From NCBI RefSeq assembly GCF_002980595.1, contig NZ_PVLQ01000027.1, positions 1 to 64,000 on the forward strand: DNA of 64,000 nucleotides. The letters run 5' to 3'. Below, one piece after another: positions 17,737 to 26,115 of the stretch. How positions within the stretch are numbered: position 1 is the stretch's first letter; every line of letters begins with the position of its first letter. A program made the translations under genes and the position numbers. The notes beneath the pieces were generated by a model. It did not search any database. It worked only from the letters and a program-made list of their open reading frames with translations, and was not told the origin of the DNA. The DNA is from Malikia granosa. GTDB taxonomy: Bacteria; Pseudomonadota; Gammaproteobacteria; Burkholderiales; Burkholderiaceae_C.

Positions 17737-18345
17737 TCAGCCGCGCGGTGGCCGGATCGCGCTCTTGGGCCGGAAGGCCTGGCAAATGTCGTCGTGGGTT
17801 TCGAGATAGGGGCCGCCGATCAGGTCGATGCAGTAGGGCACGGCCGCGAAGATGCCCTTGACCAGCTGCCTGCCGTCGGCGTCCTTCAGTCCGGCCAGGG
17901 TCTCGGCGATGGCCTTGGGCTGGCCCGGCAGGTTGATGATCAGGCTCTGGTCCCGGATCACCGCGACCTGGCGCGACAGGATGGCGGTCGGCACGAAGGC
18001 CAGGCTGATCTGGCGCATCTGTTCGCCAAAACCCGGCATCTCCTTGTGCGCGACCGCCAGCGTGGCCTCGGGCGTGACATCGCGTAGCGCCGGCCCGGTG
18101 CCGCCGGTGGTCAGCACCAGCGAGCAGCCGGCATCGACCAGCTCGACCAGGGTCTGGCTGATCAGGGCCTGCTCGTCGGGGATCAGCCGCGCCTCGAACT
18201 GGATCGGGTTCTTTAGCGCCCGGCTCAGCCAGTCCTGCAGCGCGGGCAGGCCCTGGTCCTGGTAGACGCCCGAGGAGGCGCGGTCGCTGATCGAGACGAT
18301 GCCGATCCGCACCGGCTCCGGACCGGCGTTCAGGGCTTGACTCAT
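17737..18345 (-). CDS. mog: Molybdopterin adenylyltransferase (Mog/MoaB family)
   Basis: Mog activates molybdopterin by adenylation before molybdate insertion, so it supports molybdoenzymes such as the nitrate reductase encoded further right. The 202-residue product has IGIVSISDRASSGVYQDQG near 14, the active-site TTGGTGPALRDVTPEAT near 79, and the late stretch LIINLPGQPKAIAETL. Its ATG overlaps the darP stop by 4 bases (ATGA), so it is translationally coupled to darP. Confidence 0.9.
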   Translation of the reverse strand: MSQALNAGPEPVRIGIVSISDRASSGVYQDQGLPALQDWLSRALKNPIQFEARLIPDEQALISQTLVELVDAGCSLVLTTGGTGPALRDVTPEATLAVAHKEMPGFGEQMRQISLAFVPTAILSRQVAVIRDQSLIINLPGQPKAIAETLAGLKDADGRQLVKGIFAAVPYCIDLIGGPYLETHDDICQAFRPKSAIRPPRG

Positions 18346-18995
18346 GCGTCTTCCTCGTCCTCAACGCCATCCTCGGCGGCCTGGGCCGCGGCGGCATCGC
18401 CGTCGAGCTTGGCGCGCACGAGCTGGAAGATCTCGCGGTAGGACTTGCCGTGGCGCGGCGCCTCGCCTTCTTGCGCCGGCACGGCGTCCTTGCGCGCCTG
18501 GCGCACCAGCGTGCGCAGGCGCTGCAGGTCGGCGTCCGGGTCGAGCTGCAGCCAGGCCTCGAGCGCCTCGTCCTCGGCGATCAGGCGGTCGCGCCATTGC
18601 TCGGCCTGGTGCAGGCGCAGCGTGTCCTTGGCGCTGCCCTGGTGCTGGACCTTGAGCGCCTCCTCGATCGCGGCGACGGTCGCCTCGTCGAGCTTGCGCA
18701 TCAGCTTGCCGATGAACTGCATCTGGCGCCGCTTGCCTTCGAAGTTGGTGATGCGCTTGGCTTCGGCCATGGCGTCGAGCAGGCGGTCGGGCAGCGCCAG
18801 CTTGTCGAGCAGGCCGCGGCGCAATGTGAGCAGCTGCTCGCCGAGCGACTGCAGGTGCTCGCTGTGCTTCTTCAGATCGGTGCGGCTTTGGTCGACGTCG
18901 CCGCGCAGTTCGCGCTTGAGTTCGAGGTCGAGTTCGCTGCCTTCAGCGACGAAGTGGCCTTTGACGTAATAGCCTTTGGTGGGTTTGCGTGACAT
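18342..18995 (-). CDS. darP: Ribosome biogenesis factor DarP (YjgA, DUF615)
   Basis: DarP binds late 50S subunit precursors and helps mature the peptidyl-transferase centre. The 217-residue product is nearly all helical and highly charged, with KSYREIFQLVRAKL near the C-terminus and DLKKHSEHLQSLGEQLL near 41, as in the family. The start at 18995 (MSRKPTKGYYVKG) matches the family N-terminus. An in-frame ATG four codons earlier (MILG-) is possible, and no clear ribosome-binding site decides between them. Its 5' end is back to back with pmbA, only 22 bases away. Confidence 0.9.
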   Translation of the reverse strand: MSRKPTKGYYVKGHFVAEGSELDLELKRELRGDVDQSRTDLKKHSEHLQSLGEQLLTLRRGLLDKLALPDRLLDAMAEAKRITNFEGKRRQMQFIGKLMRKLDEATVAAIEEALKVQHQGSAKDTLRLHQAEQWRDRLIAEDEALEAWLQLDPDADLQRLRTLVRQARKDAVPAQEGEAPRHGKSYREIFQLVRAKLDGDAAAAQAAEDGVEDEEDA

Positions 18996-19017
18996 GCCAA
19001 GTATCATAGCCGCCGAC

Positions 19018-20436
19018 ATGAAGAAGACCAGCGCCGCCTCCACCCCTTCGCCCCAGTCCCAGCCCGAGACTGGCTTCCAGTTCAGCCGGGCCCAGTTCGA
19101 GGAGCTGTCCGATCTCGCGCTCTCGCACGCCCGCAAGCTCGGCGCGCTTGATGGCGGCATCGACGTCTCCGAAGGCGCGGGCCTGAGCGTCTCGGTGCGC
19201 AAGGGCGAGCTCGAGAATGTCGAGCGCAACCGCGACAAGTCGCTCGGCGTTACCCTCTATCTGGGCCACAGGCGCGGCAATGCCTCGACCTCGGACTTCA
19301 GTCCGGCGGCGATCCGGCGCACGGTGCAGGCGGCCTATGACATCGCGCGCTTCACGGCCGAGGACCCGGTCGCCGGCCTGCCCGACGAGCAGGACATCGC
19401 CAACGACTACCCCGACCTCGACCTGTTCCATCCCTGGGCCGTCACGCCCGAGGAGGCGATGCAGATCGCGCTGCGCTGCGAGGCGGCGGCCTTCGCGACC
19501 AGCAAGAAGATCAGCAACAGCGAGGGCGCGGGCGTCTCGGCCCAGCAGTCGCATTTCTTCACCGAGCACATGCGCGGCGGCGAACGTGGCCGGCCCGGCA
19601 TCTTCCGCGGCGGCTACGCGAGCTCGCGCCACAGCTTCTCGGTCGCGCCGATCGCGGGCCGCGGCGCCAACATGCAGCGCGACGCCTGGTACAGCTCGAT
19701 GCGCTCGCCGGCCGACCTGGCCAGCCCCGAGGCGGTCGGGCGCTATGCGGCCGAGCGCGCGCTGTCGCGCCTGAAGCCGCGCAAGATCGCGACCACCGAA
19801 TGCCCGGTGCTGTTCGAGGCACCGCTGGCCGCCGGCCTGCTGGGCGGCTTCGTGCAGGCGGTCAGCGGTGGTGCGCTGTATCGCAAGACCAGCTTCCTGC
19901 TCGACAGCCTGGGCACCCAGGTGTTTCCCGACCATATCGACATCCTGGAAGACCCGCATCTGCGCGGTGGCAAGGGCAGCGCGCCCTTCGACGACGAGGG
20001 CGTGCGCACCGCGAAGCGCCAGGTGGTCGAGGCGGGCATCGTCCAGGGCTATTTCCTCAGCACCTATTCGGCGCGCAAGCTCGGCATGCGCACCACCGGC
20101 AATGCCGGCGGCTCGCACAACCTGACCCTGGCCAGCCGGCTCACCCAGCCGGGCGACGACCTCGACGCGATGCTGCGCAAGCTCGGCACCGGCCTGTTCG
20201 TGACCGAGCTGATGGGCCAGGGCGTCAACTACGTGACCGGCGACTATTCGCGCGGCGCCTCGGGCTTCTGGGTCGAGAACGGCCAGATCGCCTTTCCGGT
20301 GCAGGAGATCACGATCGCCGGCAACCTGCGCGAGATGCTGCAACAGATCGTCGCGGTCGGCGCCGATGTCTACAACTACGGCGCCAAGAGCGTGGGTTCG
20401 GTGCTGATCCAGCGCATGAAGCTGGCGGGCAGTTAA
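19018..20436 (+). CDS. pmbA: Metalloprotease-like protein PmbA (TldE)
   Basis: TldE/PmbA forms a heterodimeric protease with TldD that processes peptide natural products and the antitoxin CcdA; TldD holds the zinc. The product is 472 residues with the start at 19018 (MKKTSAAS). Family stretches are VSVRKGELENVERNRDKSLGV near 60, GTGLFVTELMGQGVNYVTGD near 392, and YSRGASGFWVENGQIAFPVQ near 413. In-frame starts at 18976 and 18994 lie inside or across the darP 5' end and are less likely. The first ~20 residues are low-complexity. Confidence 0.93.
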   Translation: MKKTSAASTPSPQSQPETGFQFSRAQFEELSDLALSHARKLGALDGGIDVSEGAGLSVSVRKGELENVERNRDKSLGVTLYLGHRRGNASTSDFSPAAIRRTVQAAYDIARFTAEDPVAGLPDEQDIANDYPDLDLFHPWAVTPEEAMQIALRCEAAAFATSKKISNSEGAGVSAQQSHFFTEHMRGGERGRPGIFRGGYASSRHSFSVAPIAGRGANMQRDAWYSSMRSPADLASPEAVGRYAAERALSRLKPRKIATTECPVLFEAPLAAGLLGGFVQAVSGGALYRKTSFLLDSLGTQVFPDHIDILEDPHLRGGKGSAPFDDEGVRTAKRQVVEAGIVQGYFLSTYSARKLGMRTTGNAGGSHNLTLASRLTQPGDDLDAMLRKLGTGLFVTELMGQGVNYVTGDYSRGASGFWVENGQIAFPVQEITIAGNLREMLQQIVAVGADVYNYGAKSVGSVLIQRMKLAGS

Positions 20437-20495
20437 AGTTAAAGCCCGCTGCTGCCGCTTCTGTCCAGGGTCGGTCCAGCCGGCCCGGGCAGGTT

Positions 20496-21341
20496 TCAAG
20501 TTGCTGCCGTGGCCGGCAGTGCCGCCGGCAGCAGGGCCGGCTCGACCGGCGCGCCCCAGAGCGCGCTGATCACGGGGCCGATGCGCCGCGGGTCGGCGCT
20601 GGTCCAGAACTGCTCGCGGCCGACCTCGGTGGCCGGGTTCAGCAGGTCGAGTGCCGCGAGCCGGCGCGCGAGCTCGCGCGCCACGGCCGGTGCCGGGTCC
20701 AGCACCTGCACCGCTGGTCCGGCCAGGCGGCGGATCAGCGGTGCCAGGAAGGGGTAGTGGGTGCAGCCCAGCACCAGCGTGTCGGCGCCTTGCGCGAGCA
20801 GGGGGCGCAGGAACTGCGCCACCGCAGCCTCGGTCTCGGCGCCGTCGAGTTCGCCGCGTTCGACCCGCTCGACCCAGCCCGGGCAGGCCTGCAGCAGCAC
20901 TTGCCTGCCGCTGGCGTGCAGCTGCAGCAGGCGCTGCAGCCCGGGGCTGGCGACGGTCTGGCGCGTCGCCAGCAGGCCGATCACGCCACTGTGCGTGGAC
21001 TGCGCGGCCGGCTTGACCGCCGGCTCGATCGCGATCAGCGGCAGGCCCGGAAAGGCCGCGCGCAGATGTCCGATCACCAGTCCGGTCACGGTGTTGCAGG
21101 CCACGACTACGGCCTTGGCGCCCTGCGCCTGCAGGAAGCCGATGATGTGGCGCGAGCGTGCCTCGATATAGGCCACGCTGCGCTCGCCGTAGGGAGCGTG
21201 CGCCGAGTCGGCCACGTAGCACAGCGTCTCGGCGGGCAGGGCGCGCCGGATCTCGCGCAGTACCGACAGCCCGCCGACGCCGGAGTCGAACACGCCGATC
21301 GGGCGCGAGCGGTCCTGTTCGGTGGCGGCGGGCGCTGGCAT
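20496..21341 (-). CDS. murI: Glutamate racemase MurI
   Basis: MurI converts L- to D-glutamate for peptidoglycan synthesis by a two-cysteine mechanism. The 281-residue product has IGVFDSGVGGLSVLREI at 15-31, the catalytic Cys82 in VVACNT, and the second catalytic Cys192 in LGCTHYP. It begins 29 bases downstream of yqeY on the same strand and converges on pmbA. Confidence 0.95.
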   Translation of the reverse strand: MPAPAATEQDRSRPIGVFDSGVGGLSVLREIRRALPAETLCYVADSAHAPYGERSVAYIEARSRHIIGFLQAQGAKAVVVACNTVTGLVIGHLRAAFPGLPLIAIEPAVKPAAQSTHSGVIGLLATRQTVASPGLQRLLQLHASGRQVLLQACPGWVERVERGELDGAETEAAVAQFLRPLLAQGADTLVLGCTHYPFLAPLIRRLAGPAVQVLDPAPAVARELARRLAALDLLNPATEVGREQFWTSADPRRIGPVISALWGAPVEPALLPAALPATAAT

Positions 21342-21370
21342 CGGGCCGGGTTTCTGTCGCTGCGCGGGGC

Positions 21371-21832
21371 TCAGCCGGCCAGGGCGGCCTTGACGGCGGC
21401 CGAGACCTGGGCCATTTCGGCCTTGCCGGCCAGCGCCGCCTTGGCCGCCGCCATCAGCTTGCCCATGTCGGCGGCGCCCGGCGCGTGGCCGAGCTCGGCC
21501 GCCACCTCGGCCACCAGGGCCTGGACCGCGGCCGCCACTTCCTCGGCGCTCAGGCGCGCGGGCAGGTAGGCCTGCAGCACGGCAGCCTCGGCCCTTTCCT
21601 TGGCGGCCAGGTCGTCGCGGCCGGCCTGCTCGAAGGCGGTGATCGAGTCCTTGCGCTGCTTGAGCATCTTGTCGAGCACGGCGATCACGGCGCTGTCGTC
21701 GAGCGTGATCTGCTCGTCGACTTCCTTTTGCTTGATCGAGGCTTGCAGCAGGCGGATGGTGCCGAGGCGATCCATGTCCTTGGCGCGCATCGCGGTCTTC
21801 ATGTCTTCGGTGATCTGCTCTTTGAGTGCCAT
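21371..21832 (-). CDS. yqeY: GatB/YqeY domain protein
   Basis: YqeY is a small cytoplasmic protein with the C-terminal fold of GatB (the tRNA-dependent amidotransferase) and has been linked to tRNA metabolism. The 153-residue product starts MALKEQITEDMKTAMRAKD, the family signature, at 21832. It shows RLLQASIKQKEVDE near 30 and ends with the Ala-rich lattice GKLMAAAKAALAGKAEMAQV. It follows rpsU on the same strand, a widespread neighbourhood, but a terminator lies between them. Confidence 0.92.
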   Translation of the reverse strand: MALKEQITEDMKTAMRAKDMDRLGTIRLLQASIKQKEVDEQITLDDSAVIAVLDKMLKQRKDSITAFEQAGRDDLAAKERAEAAVLQAYLPARLSAEEVAAAVQALVAEVAAELGHAPGAADMGKLMAAAKAALAGKAEMAQVSAAVKAALAG

Positions 21833-21896
21833 GGTCCAGCCCTGTAGGTAAATGCGAATCTTAGCGCCTGGCCGCTCCGGTGGACGGGCCAGAAAC

Positions 21897-21930
21897 GACA
21901 AAGCCCGCCTGAGCGTCCTCCAGCGGGCTT
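21897..21930 (-). terminator. Terminator between rpsU and yqeY
   Basis: Minus-strand stem AAGCCCGC / GCGGGCTT with a 14-base loop (plus-strand arms 21923-21930 and 21901-21908), followed by TTGTCGTTT. The T-run is interrupted, so read-through into yqeY is likely to some degree. Confidence 0.75.
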
Positions 21931-21970
21931 GTGCGCGGTCGTCAGGGACGACTGCAGCGGAATACAGCGA

Positions 21971-22183
21971 TCAGTACAGACGCTTGGGCAGCTGCATCGA
22001 GCGCACGCGCTTGTAGTGGCGCTTGACGGCGGCAGCCTTCTTGCGCTTGCGCTCGGCGGTGGGCTTCTCGTAGAACTCGCGGGCGCGCAGGTCGGTCAGC
22101 AGGCCCAGCTTCTCGATGGTGCGCTTGAAGCGGCGCAGGGCGATGTCGTACGGTTCGTTGTCTTTAACGCGGATGGTGGTCAT
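21971..22183 (-). CDS. rpsU: 30S ribosomal protein S21
   Basis: The 70-residue basic product [20 protein letters not shown] followed by the Lys/Arg-rich C-terminal helix is S21, which helps in initiation complex formation near the anti-Shine-Dalgarno end of 16S rRNA. No good Shine-Dalgarno precedes its own ATG. Upstream is a ~115-base leader and a recognisable promoter. Confidence 0.97.
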   Translation of the reverse strand: MTTIRVKDNEPYDIALRRFKRTIEKLGLLTDLRAREFYEKPTAERKRKKAAAVKRHYKRVRSMQLPKRLY

Positions 22184-22306
22184 TAGCTAATAACAGAATT
22201 GCGCCGCTGTCGGTGTCCAGGGAAGATCGGGCCTTGAATCCGCACTTGCGGCAGTTTTCCCCGTCTATCGTGATCTGGCCGACGGGGTTTGCCGGCAAAG
22301 ACGAGC

Positions 22307-22335
22307 ATTATAGCCCTGCAAATGGCGCTTGTCGC
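22307..22335 (-). promoter_or_regulatory. Sigma-70 type promoter for rpsU
   Basis: On the minus strand a perfect TATAAT (plus 22307-22312) is preceded, at a 17-base spacing, by GCGACA (4 of 6 matches to the -35 consensus). It would start transcription near 22299. It overlaps the 5' region of the divergent phosphotransferase gene. Confidence 0.75.
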
Positions 22336-22366
22336 GGTTACAGTGGCGGGAAAAACTGGAGAATTC

Positions 22367-23869
22367 ATGTTCGAGTCGGCGGAAATCGGTCATCGCATAG
22401 ACAAGAAAACCTGGAAGCAGCGCGAGCCCGAGCTGCGCGCGGCCTTGCTGGACATGCAGTTCCGGCTGCTGCGCGAGGCCCGCTTCGCGGTCGTGATCCT
22501 GGTCAACGGGGTCGACCTGGCCGGGCGCGGCGAGACGGTCAATGTGCTCAACGAGTGGATGGACCCGCGCCATATCCGCACCGAGGCCTTCGGTCCGATC
22601 GCCGACCATGAGCGCCACCACCCCGAGATGTTCCGCTTCTGGCGCGTGCTGCCGTCCAAGGGGCATATCGGCATCCTGTTCGGCAACTGGTACACCGATC
22701 CCGTCAGCGCGCATGCGCTGGGCCACGAGACGCGCGAGCATTTCGTGCGCCGCCTCGAGCGCATCCGCCAGTTCGAGCGCATGCTGGCGGCCGAGGGCGT
22801 GCTGCTGCTCAAGTTCTGGTTCCACCTGTCGAAGAAGGCGGCCAAGGCGCGCATGAAGGAGCTGCAGGATTCGCCCAAGACCGCCTGGCGCGTGACGCCG
22901 CAGGAGGAGCACAACCTCAGGCATTACGACGAGTTCATCCGGGTCAGCGACGAGGCGCTGCGCAAGACCAGCATCGGCGAGGCGCCCTGGCTCGTGATCG
23001 AGGGCAGCGATCCCTATTACCGCTACCTGAGCGCGGGCCAGCTGCTGCTGGATTCGGTCAACCGGCGCCTTGCCCAGCCGCTGCCCCAGCCGCTGCCCCA
23101 GCCGCTGCCCGCGCCGCTGGTGCCCGAGACGCAGCCGCTCGACCGGCTCAGCTTGCTGGCAGCGCAGGACTACGGCCGCAGCGTCGCGCGCAAGGACTAC
23201 GAGGACCGGCTCGAGACCCTGCAGGGCCGCCTCAACCTGCTCAGCCGCGACCCGCGCCTGCAGCAGCTGTCGCTGGTGGTGGTGTTCGAGGGCATGGATG
23301 CGGCCGGCAAGGGCAGCACGATCCGGCGCCTGACGCAGGCGCTCGATGCGCGCTTCTACCGCGTGATCCCGGTCGCGGCGCCGAACGAGAACGAGCGCGC
23401 CCAGCCCTATCTGTGGCGCTTCTGGCGCTACATCCCCAAGTTCGGCCACGCGACCCTGTTCGACCGCAGCTGGTATGGCCGGGTGCTGGTCGAGCGGGTC
23501 GAGGGCTTCTGTTCCGAGGCCGACTGGATGCGCGCCTATGGCGAGATCAACGAGTTCGAGGAGGAGCTGTCCGAGTCCGGGGTGCTGATCGTCAAGTTCT
23601 GGCTCGCGATCACGCCCGAGGAGCAGCTGCGCCGCTTCAAGGAGCGCAGCGAGACGCCGCACAAGAGCTACAAGATCACCGACGAGGACTGGCGCAACCG
23701 CGACAAGTGGCCGCAGTACGAGCAGGCGATCGGCGACATGATAGACCGCACCTCGACCCAGATCGCGCCCTGGCATGTGGTCGCCTCGGACGACAAGCAC
23801 TGGTCGCGCCTCGAGGTGCTCGAGACCCTGTGCGACCGGATCGAGCGTGCGCTCAAGGCGCGCGGCTGA
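22367..23869 (+). CDS. pap: Polyphosphate:AMP phosphotransferase (two-domain PPK2)
   Basis: PAP (class II PPK2) makes ADP from AMP using polyphosphate as donor. The 500-residue product consists of two PPK2 domains in tandem. The N-terminal one has a degenerate Walker A, NGVDLAGRGETV at about 47-58, and the C-terminal one a full version, FEGMDAAGKGST at about 306-317, with FDRSWYGRVLVERV further on. The two are joined by a Pro/Leu/Gln linker. CTGGAG lies 5 bases before the ATG at 22367; an upstream in-frame ATG at 22289 has no such site. It is a single gene, convergent with the flavoprotein gene. Confidence 0.92.
   Translation: MFESAEIGHRIDKKTWKQREPELRAALLDMQFRLLREARFAVVILVNGVDLAGRGETVNVLNEWMDPRHIRTEAFGPIADHERHHPEMFRFWRVLPSKGHIGILFGNWYTDPVSAHALGHETREHFVRRLERIRQFERMLAAEGVLLLKFWFHLSKKAAKARMKELQDSPKTAWRVTPQEEHNLRHYDEFIRVSDEALRKTSIGEAPWLVIEGSDPYYRYLSAGQLLLDSVNRRLAQPLPQPLPQPLPAPLVPETQPLDRLSLLAAQDYGRSVARKDYEDRLETLQGRLNLLSRDPRLQQLSLVVVFEGMDAAGKGSTIRRLTQALDARFYRVIPVAAPNENERAQPYLWRFWRYIPKFGHATLFDRSWYGRVLVERVEGFCSEADWMRAYGEINEFEEELSESGVLIVKFWLAITPEEQLRRFKERSETPHKSYKITDEDWRNRDKWPQYEQAIGDMIDRTSTQIAPWHVVASDDKHWSRLEVLETLCDRIERALKARG
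23075..23110 (+). repeat. Three tandem 12-base repeats in the PAP linker
   Basis: CAGCCGCTGCCC occurs three times head to tail and encodes Gln-Pro-Leu-Pro repeats between the two PPK2 domains. Copy-number changes would stay in frame. Confidence 0.9.
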
Positions 23870-23887
23870 ACCTCTGCCGTGGCCGCC

Positions 23888-25123
23888 TCAGGCGCTGGCC
23901 ATGCGGTCGGCGGCCAGCGCCTGGGCGCAGGCGTGCGCGCTCGACCAGGCCCACTGGAAGTTGTAGCCGCCGAGCCAGCCGGTCACGTCGACCACCTCGC
24001 CGATGAAGTGCAGGCCGGGTTGCTTCGATTCCATGGTCTGCGAGGACAGCTGGCGGGTATCGACGCCGCCGGCCGTGACCTCGGCCTTGGCATAGCCCTC
24101 GGTGCCGGTCGGGGTCAGCTCCCAGCGCTGCAGGCCCTGGGCCAGCTGGGCGATCGCCTTGTCGGGCGTGTCGCTGACCGGGCGCTGCCATTGCGGCTGC
24201 TGCGCGGTCCAGGTATCGGCCAGCCGGCTCGGCAGGTGCAGCGCGAGCTCGTTGGCCAGCAGCTTGCGCGAGCGGGCCTTGGCCTCCAGCAGCAGCGGCT
24301 CGAGCGCGGATTCGGGGTGCAGGTCGAGCCGCAGCGGCTGGCCGGGGCGCCAGTAGCTCGAGATCTGCAGCACGGCCGGACCGCTCAGGCCCCGGTGGGT
24401 GAACAGCAGGTCCTCGAGGAATTCCATCTTCGTCTTCTTCTCGCCGGTGGCGATGCGCACCGGCAGCGCCAGCCCCGACAGCTCGGCGAACGGGGCCCAG
24501 GCGGCGGCGTCGAAGGTCAGCGGAACCAGTGCCGGGCGCAGCTCGACCACATCGAGGCCGAACTGGCGCGCGAGCCGGAAGCCGAAGTCGCTGGCGCCGA
24601 TCTTCGGGATCGACAGGCCGCCGGTGGCGACCACCAGCGAGCGGCAGCCGACCGGGCCGCGGTCGGTCTGCAGCTGGTAGCGCTCGGCCGGGTCGGCATC
24701 GGAATAGCCGACCGCCTGCACCGCGCAGGGCTGCCAGCGCTGCACGCCGCCGGCCGCGCATTCGGCCAGCAGCAGCTCGATCAGGTCCTGCGCCGAGCGG
24801 TCGCAGAACAGCTGGCCCTTGTGCTTCTCGTGGAACGGGATCGCGTGGCGCTGCAGCAGCTCGATGAAGTCGGCCGGGGTGTAGCGCGACAGCGCCGAGC
24901 GGCAGAAGTTGGGGTTGTCGCCCAGGAAATGCTTGTGCGGCTGGCGCGGGTCGAGCTCGCGGTTGGTGAAGTTGCAGCGGCCGCCGCCCGAGATGCGGAT
25001 CTTCTCGGCGACCTTGGGCGCATGGTCGAGCAGCAGCACGCGCAGGCCGAGCTGGCCGGCCACGCCGGCACAGAACAGGCCGGCCGCGCCGGCGCCGATG
25101 ATGGCGACATCGAATTTTTCCAT
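23888..25123 (-). CDS. FAD-dependent oxidoreductase of the HI0933/YhiN family
   Basis: A 411-residue flavoprotein. It has an N-terminal dinucleotide-binding loop (IIGAGAAGL at 8-16), the family motif EKIRISGGGRCNFTN near 42, a second-half CRSLVVATGGLSIPKIGASD, and the C-terminal GEVVDVTGWLGGYNFQWAWS. The physiological substrate is not known for most members; the relative BaiN acts on bile acids in gut bacteria, which is not expected here. The start at 25123 gives the standard MEKFDVAIIGAG N-terminus. It is divergent from the thioesterase gene across 85 bases. Confidence 0.88.
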   Translation of the reverse strand: MEKFDVAIIGAGAAGLFCAGVAGQLGLRVLLLDHAPKVAEKIRISGGGRCNFTNRELDPRQPHKHFLGDNPNFCRSALSRYTPADFIELLQRHAIPFHEKHKGQLFCDRSAQDLIELLLAECAAGGVQRWQPCAVQAVGYSDADPAERYQLQTDRGPVGCRSLVVATGGLSIPKIGASDFGFRLARQFGLDVVELRPALVPLTFDAAAWAPFAELSGLALPVRIATGEKKTKMEFLEDLLFTHRGLSGPAVLQISSYWRPGQPLRLDLHPESALEPLLLEAKARSRKLLANELALHLPSRLADTWTAQQPQWQRPVSDTPDKAIAQLAQGLQRWELTPTGTEGYAKAEVTAGGVDTRQLSSQTMESKQPGLHFIGEVVDVTGWLGGYNFQWAWSSAHACAQALAADRMASA

Positions 25124-25208
25124 GGCCGCGAGTGTAGGCGGCTTTGCCCGGCCCGCGGCTGGCGTGATCCTTGCCTCTCTGTCATCAGGTCCGCATAAAC
25201 TCCCCATC

Positions 25209-25703
25209 ATGAACTTGCCCGCACACCAACTCAGCATGACCGTGCTGATGTCGCCCGACATGGCCAACTTCTCCGGCAATGTCCACGGCGGCGCCATCCT
25301 CAAGCTGCTCGACCAGGTGGCCTATGCCTGCGCCAGCCGCTATGCCTCGCACTATGTCGTGACCCTGAGCGTCGACCAGGTCATGTTCCTGCAGCCGATC
25401 CATGTCGGCGAGCTGGTGACCTTCCTGGCCAGCGTCAACCACACCGGCAACTCCTCGATGGAGATCGGCATCAAGGTGGTGGCCGAGGACATCCGCAGCC
25501 AGGTGGTGCGCCATGTCAACAGCTGCTTCTTCACCATGGTCGCGGTCGACGACGACCGCAAGCCGGCCAAGGTGCCCACGCTGCGCCCCTTCAGCCCCGA
25601 CGAGAAGCGGCGCTGGGATGCGGCCCTGGTGCGCAAGCAGGTGCGCCAGGAGCTGGCCCAGCGCTACCAGCAGGTCAGGCAGCCGGTTGTCGACGAGGCC
25701 TGA
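25209..25703 (+). CDS. Acyl-CoA thioesterase (hotdog fold, YciA/BACH-like)
   Basis: A 164-residue single hotdog-domain protein, predicted to hydrolyse acyl-CoA in the cytoplasm. Key motif: GNVHGGAILKLLDQVAYACA at about 24-43, whose Asp is the usual catalytic residue, then VTLSVDQVMFLQPIHVGELV. The last ~30 residues are charged and helical. The start at 25209 (MNLPAHQLSMTVLMSPDMAN) matches relatives; a longer in-frame extension would run into the divergent gene. It is followed after one base by a small conserved gene. Confidence 0.9.
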   Translation: MNLPAHQLSMTVLMSPDMANFSGNVHGGAILKLLDQVAYACASRYASHYVVTLSVDQVMFLQPIHVGELVTFLASVNHTGNSSMEIGIKVVAEDIRSQVVRHVNSCFFTMVAVDDDRKPAKVPTLRPFSPDEKRRWDAALVRKQVRQELAQRYQQVRQPVVDEA

Positions 25704-25704
25704 G

Positions 25705-26037
25705 ATGGCCAAGACCCTGGCCCATGGCGAAAGCCAGATCCTGCTGCCGGAATCCTTCGTCGCGCTGTTCGTGCCGCCCGGCAAGATCAAGCCGACCGAG
25801 CCCTACGAGGTCATCGCGCAGCGCCACGAGCTGTGCGAGGACATGGCGCAGTTGCTGACCGAACAGGCCGCGCAGCTGCAGTTCAAGCTCGGCGTGCACG
25901 AGTCCGACGTGCTCGAGCGCATCCATGCCGGCCTGAGCAGCGGCGAGACTGGCCTGTCGGCCGCCGAGGCCGGCTGGGTGGTCAAGCGCCTGGCCGAACT
26001 GCTCGACTGGCCCTGGCCGAGCTGGCTCGAGGCCTGA
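25705..26037 (+). CDS. Conserved hypothetical protein, 110 residues
   Basis: A small acidic, mainly helical protein without signal peptide or membrane segment. Features seen: ILLPESFVALFVPPGKIKPT near the start, RHELCEDMAQLLTEQA near 44, and a Trp-rich end LLDWPWPSWLEA. It starts one base after the thioesterase stop, so the two are co-transcribed. I remember similar small proteins in other Burkholderiales but know of no demonstrated function. Confidence 0.8.
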   Translation: MAKTLAHGESQILLPESFVALFVPPGKIKPTEPYEVIAQRHELCEDMAQLLTEQAAQLQFKLGVHESDVLERIHAGLSSGETGLSAAEAGWVVKRLAELLDWPWPSWLEA

Positions 26038-26115
26038 GCGCGGCTGCCAGCGTAGGGGCACCGCGGGCCTGGCTGGCTGCGTCCGCGCTGCTCTGCTGAC
26101 GGGGCGGGCCCGGTC

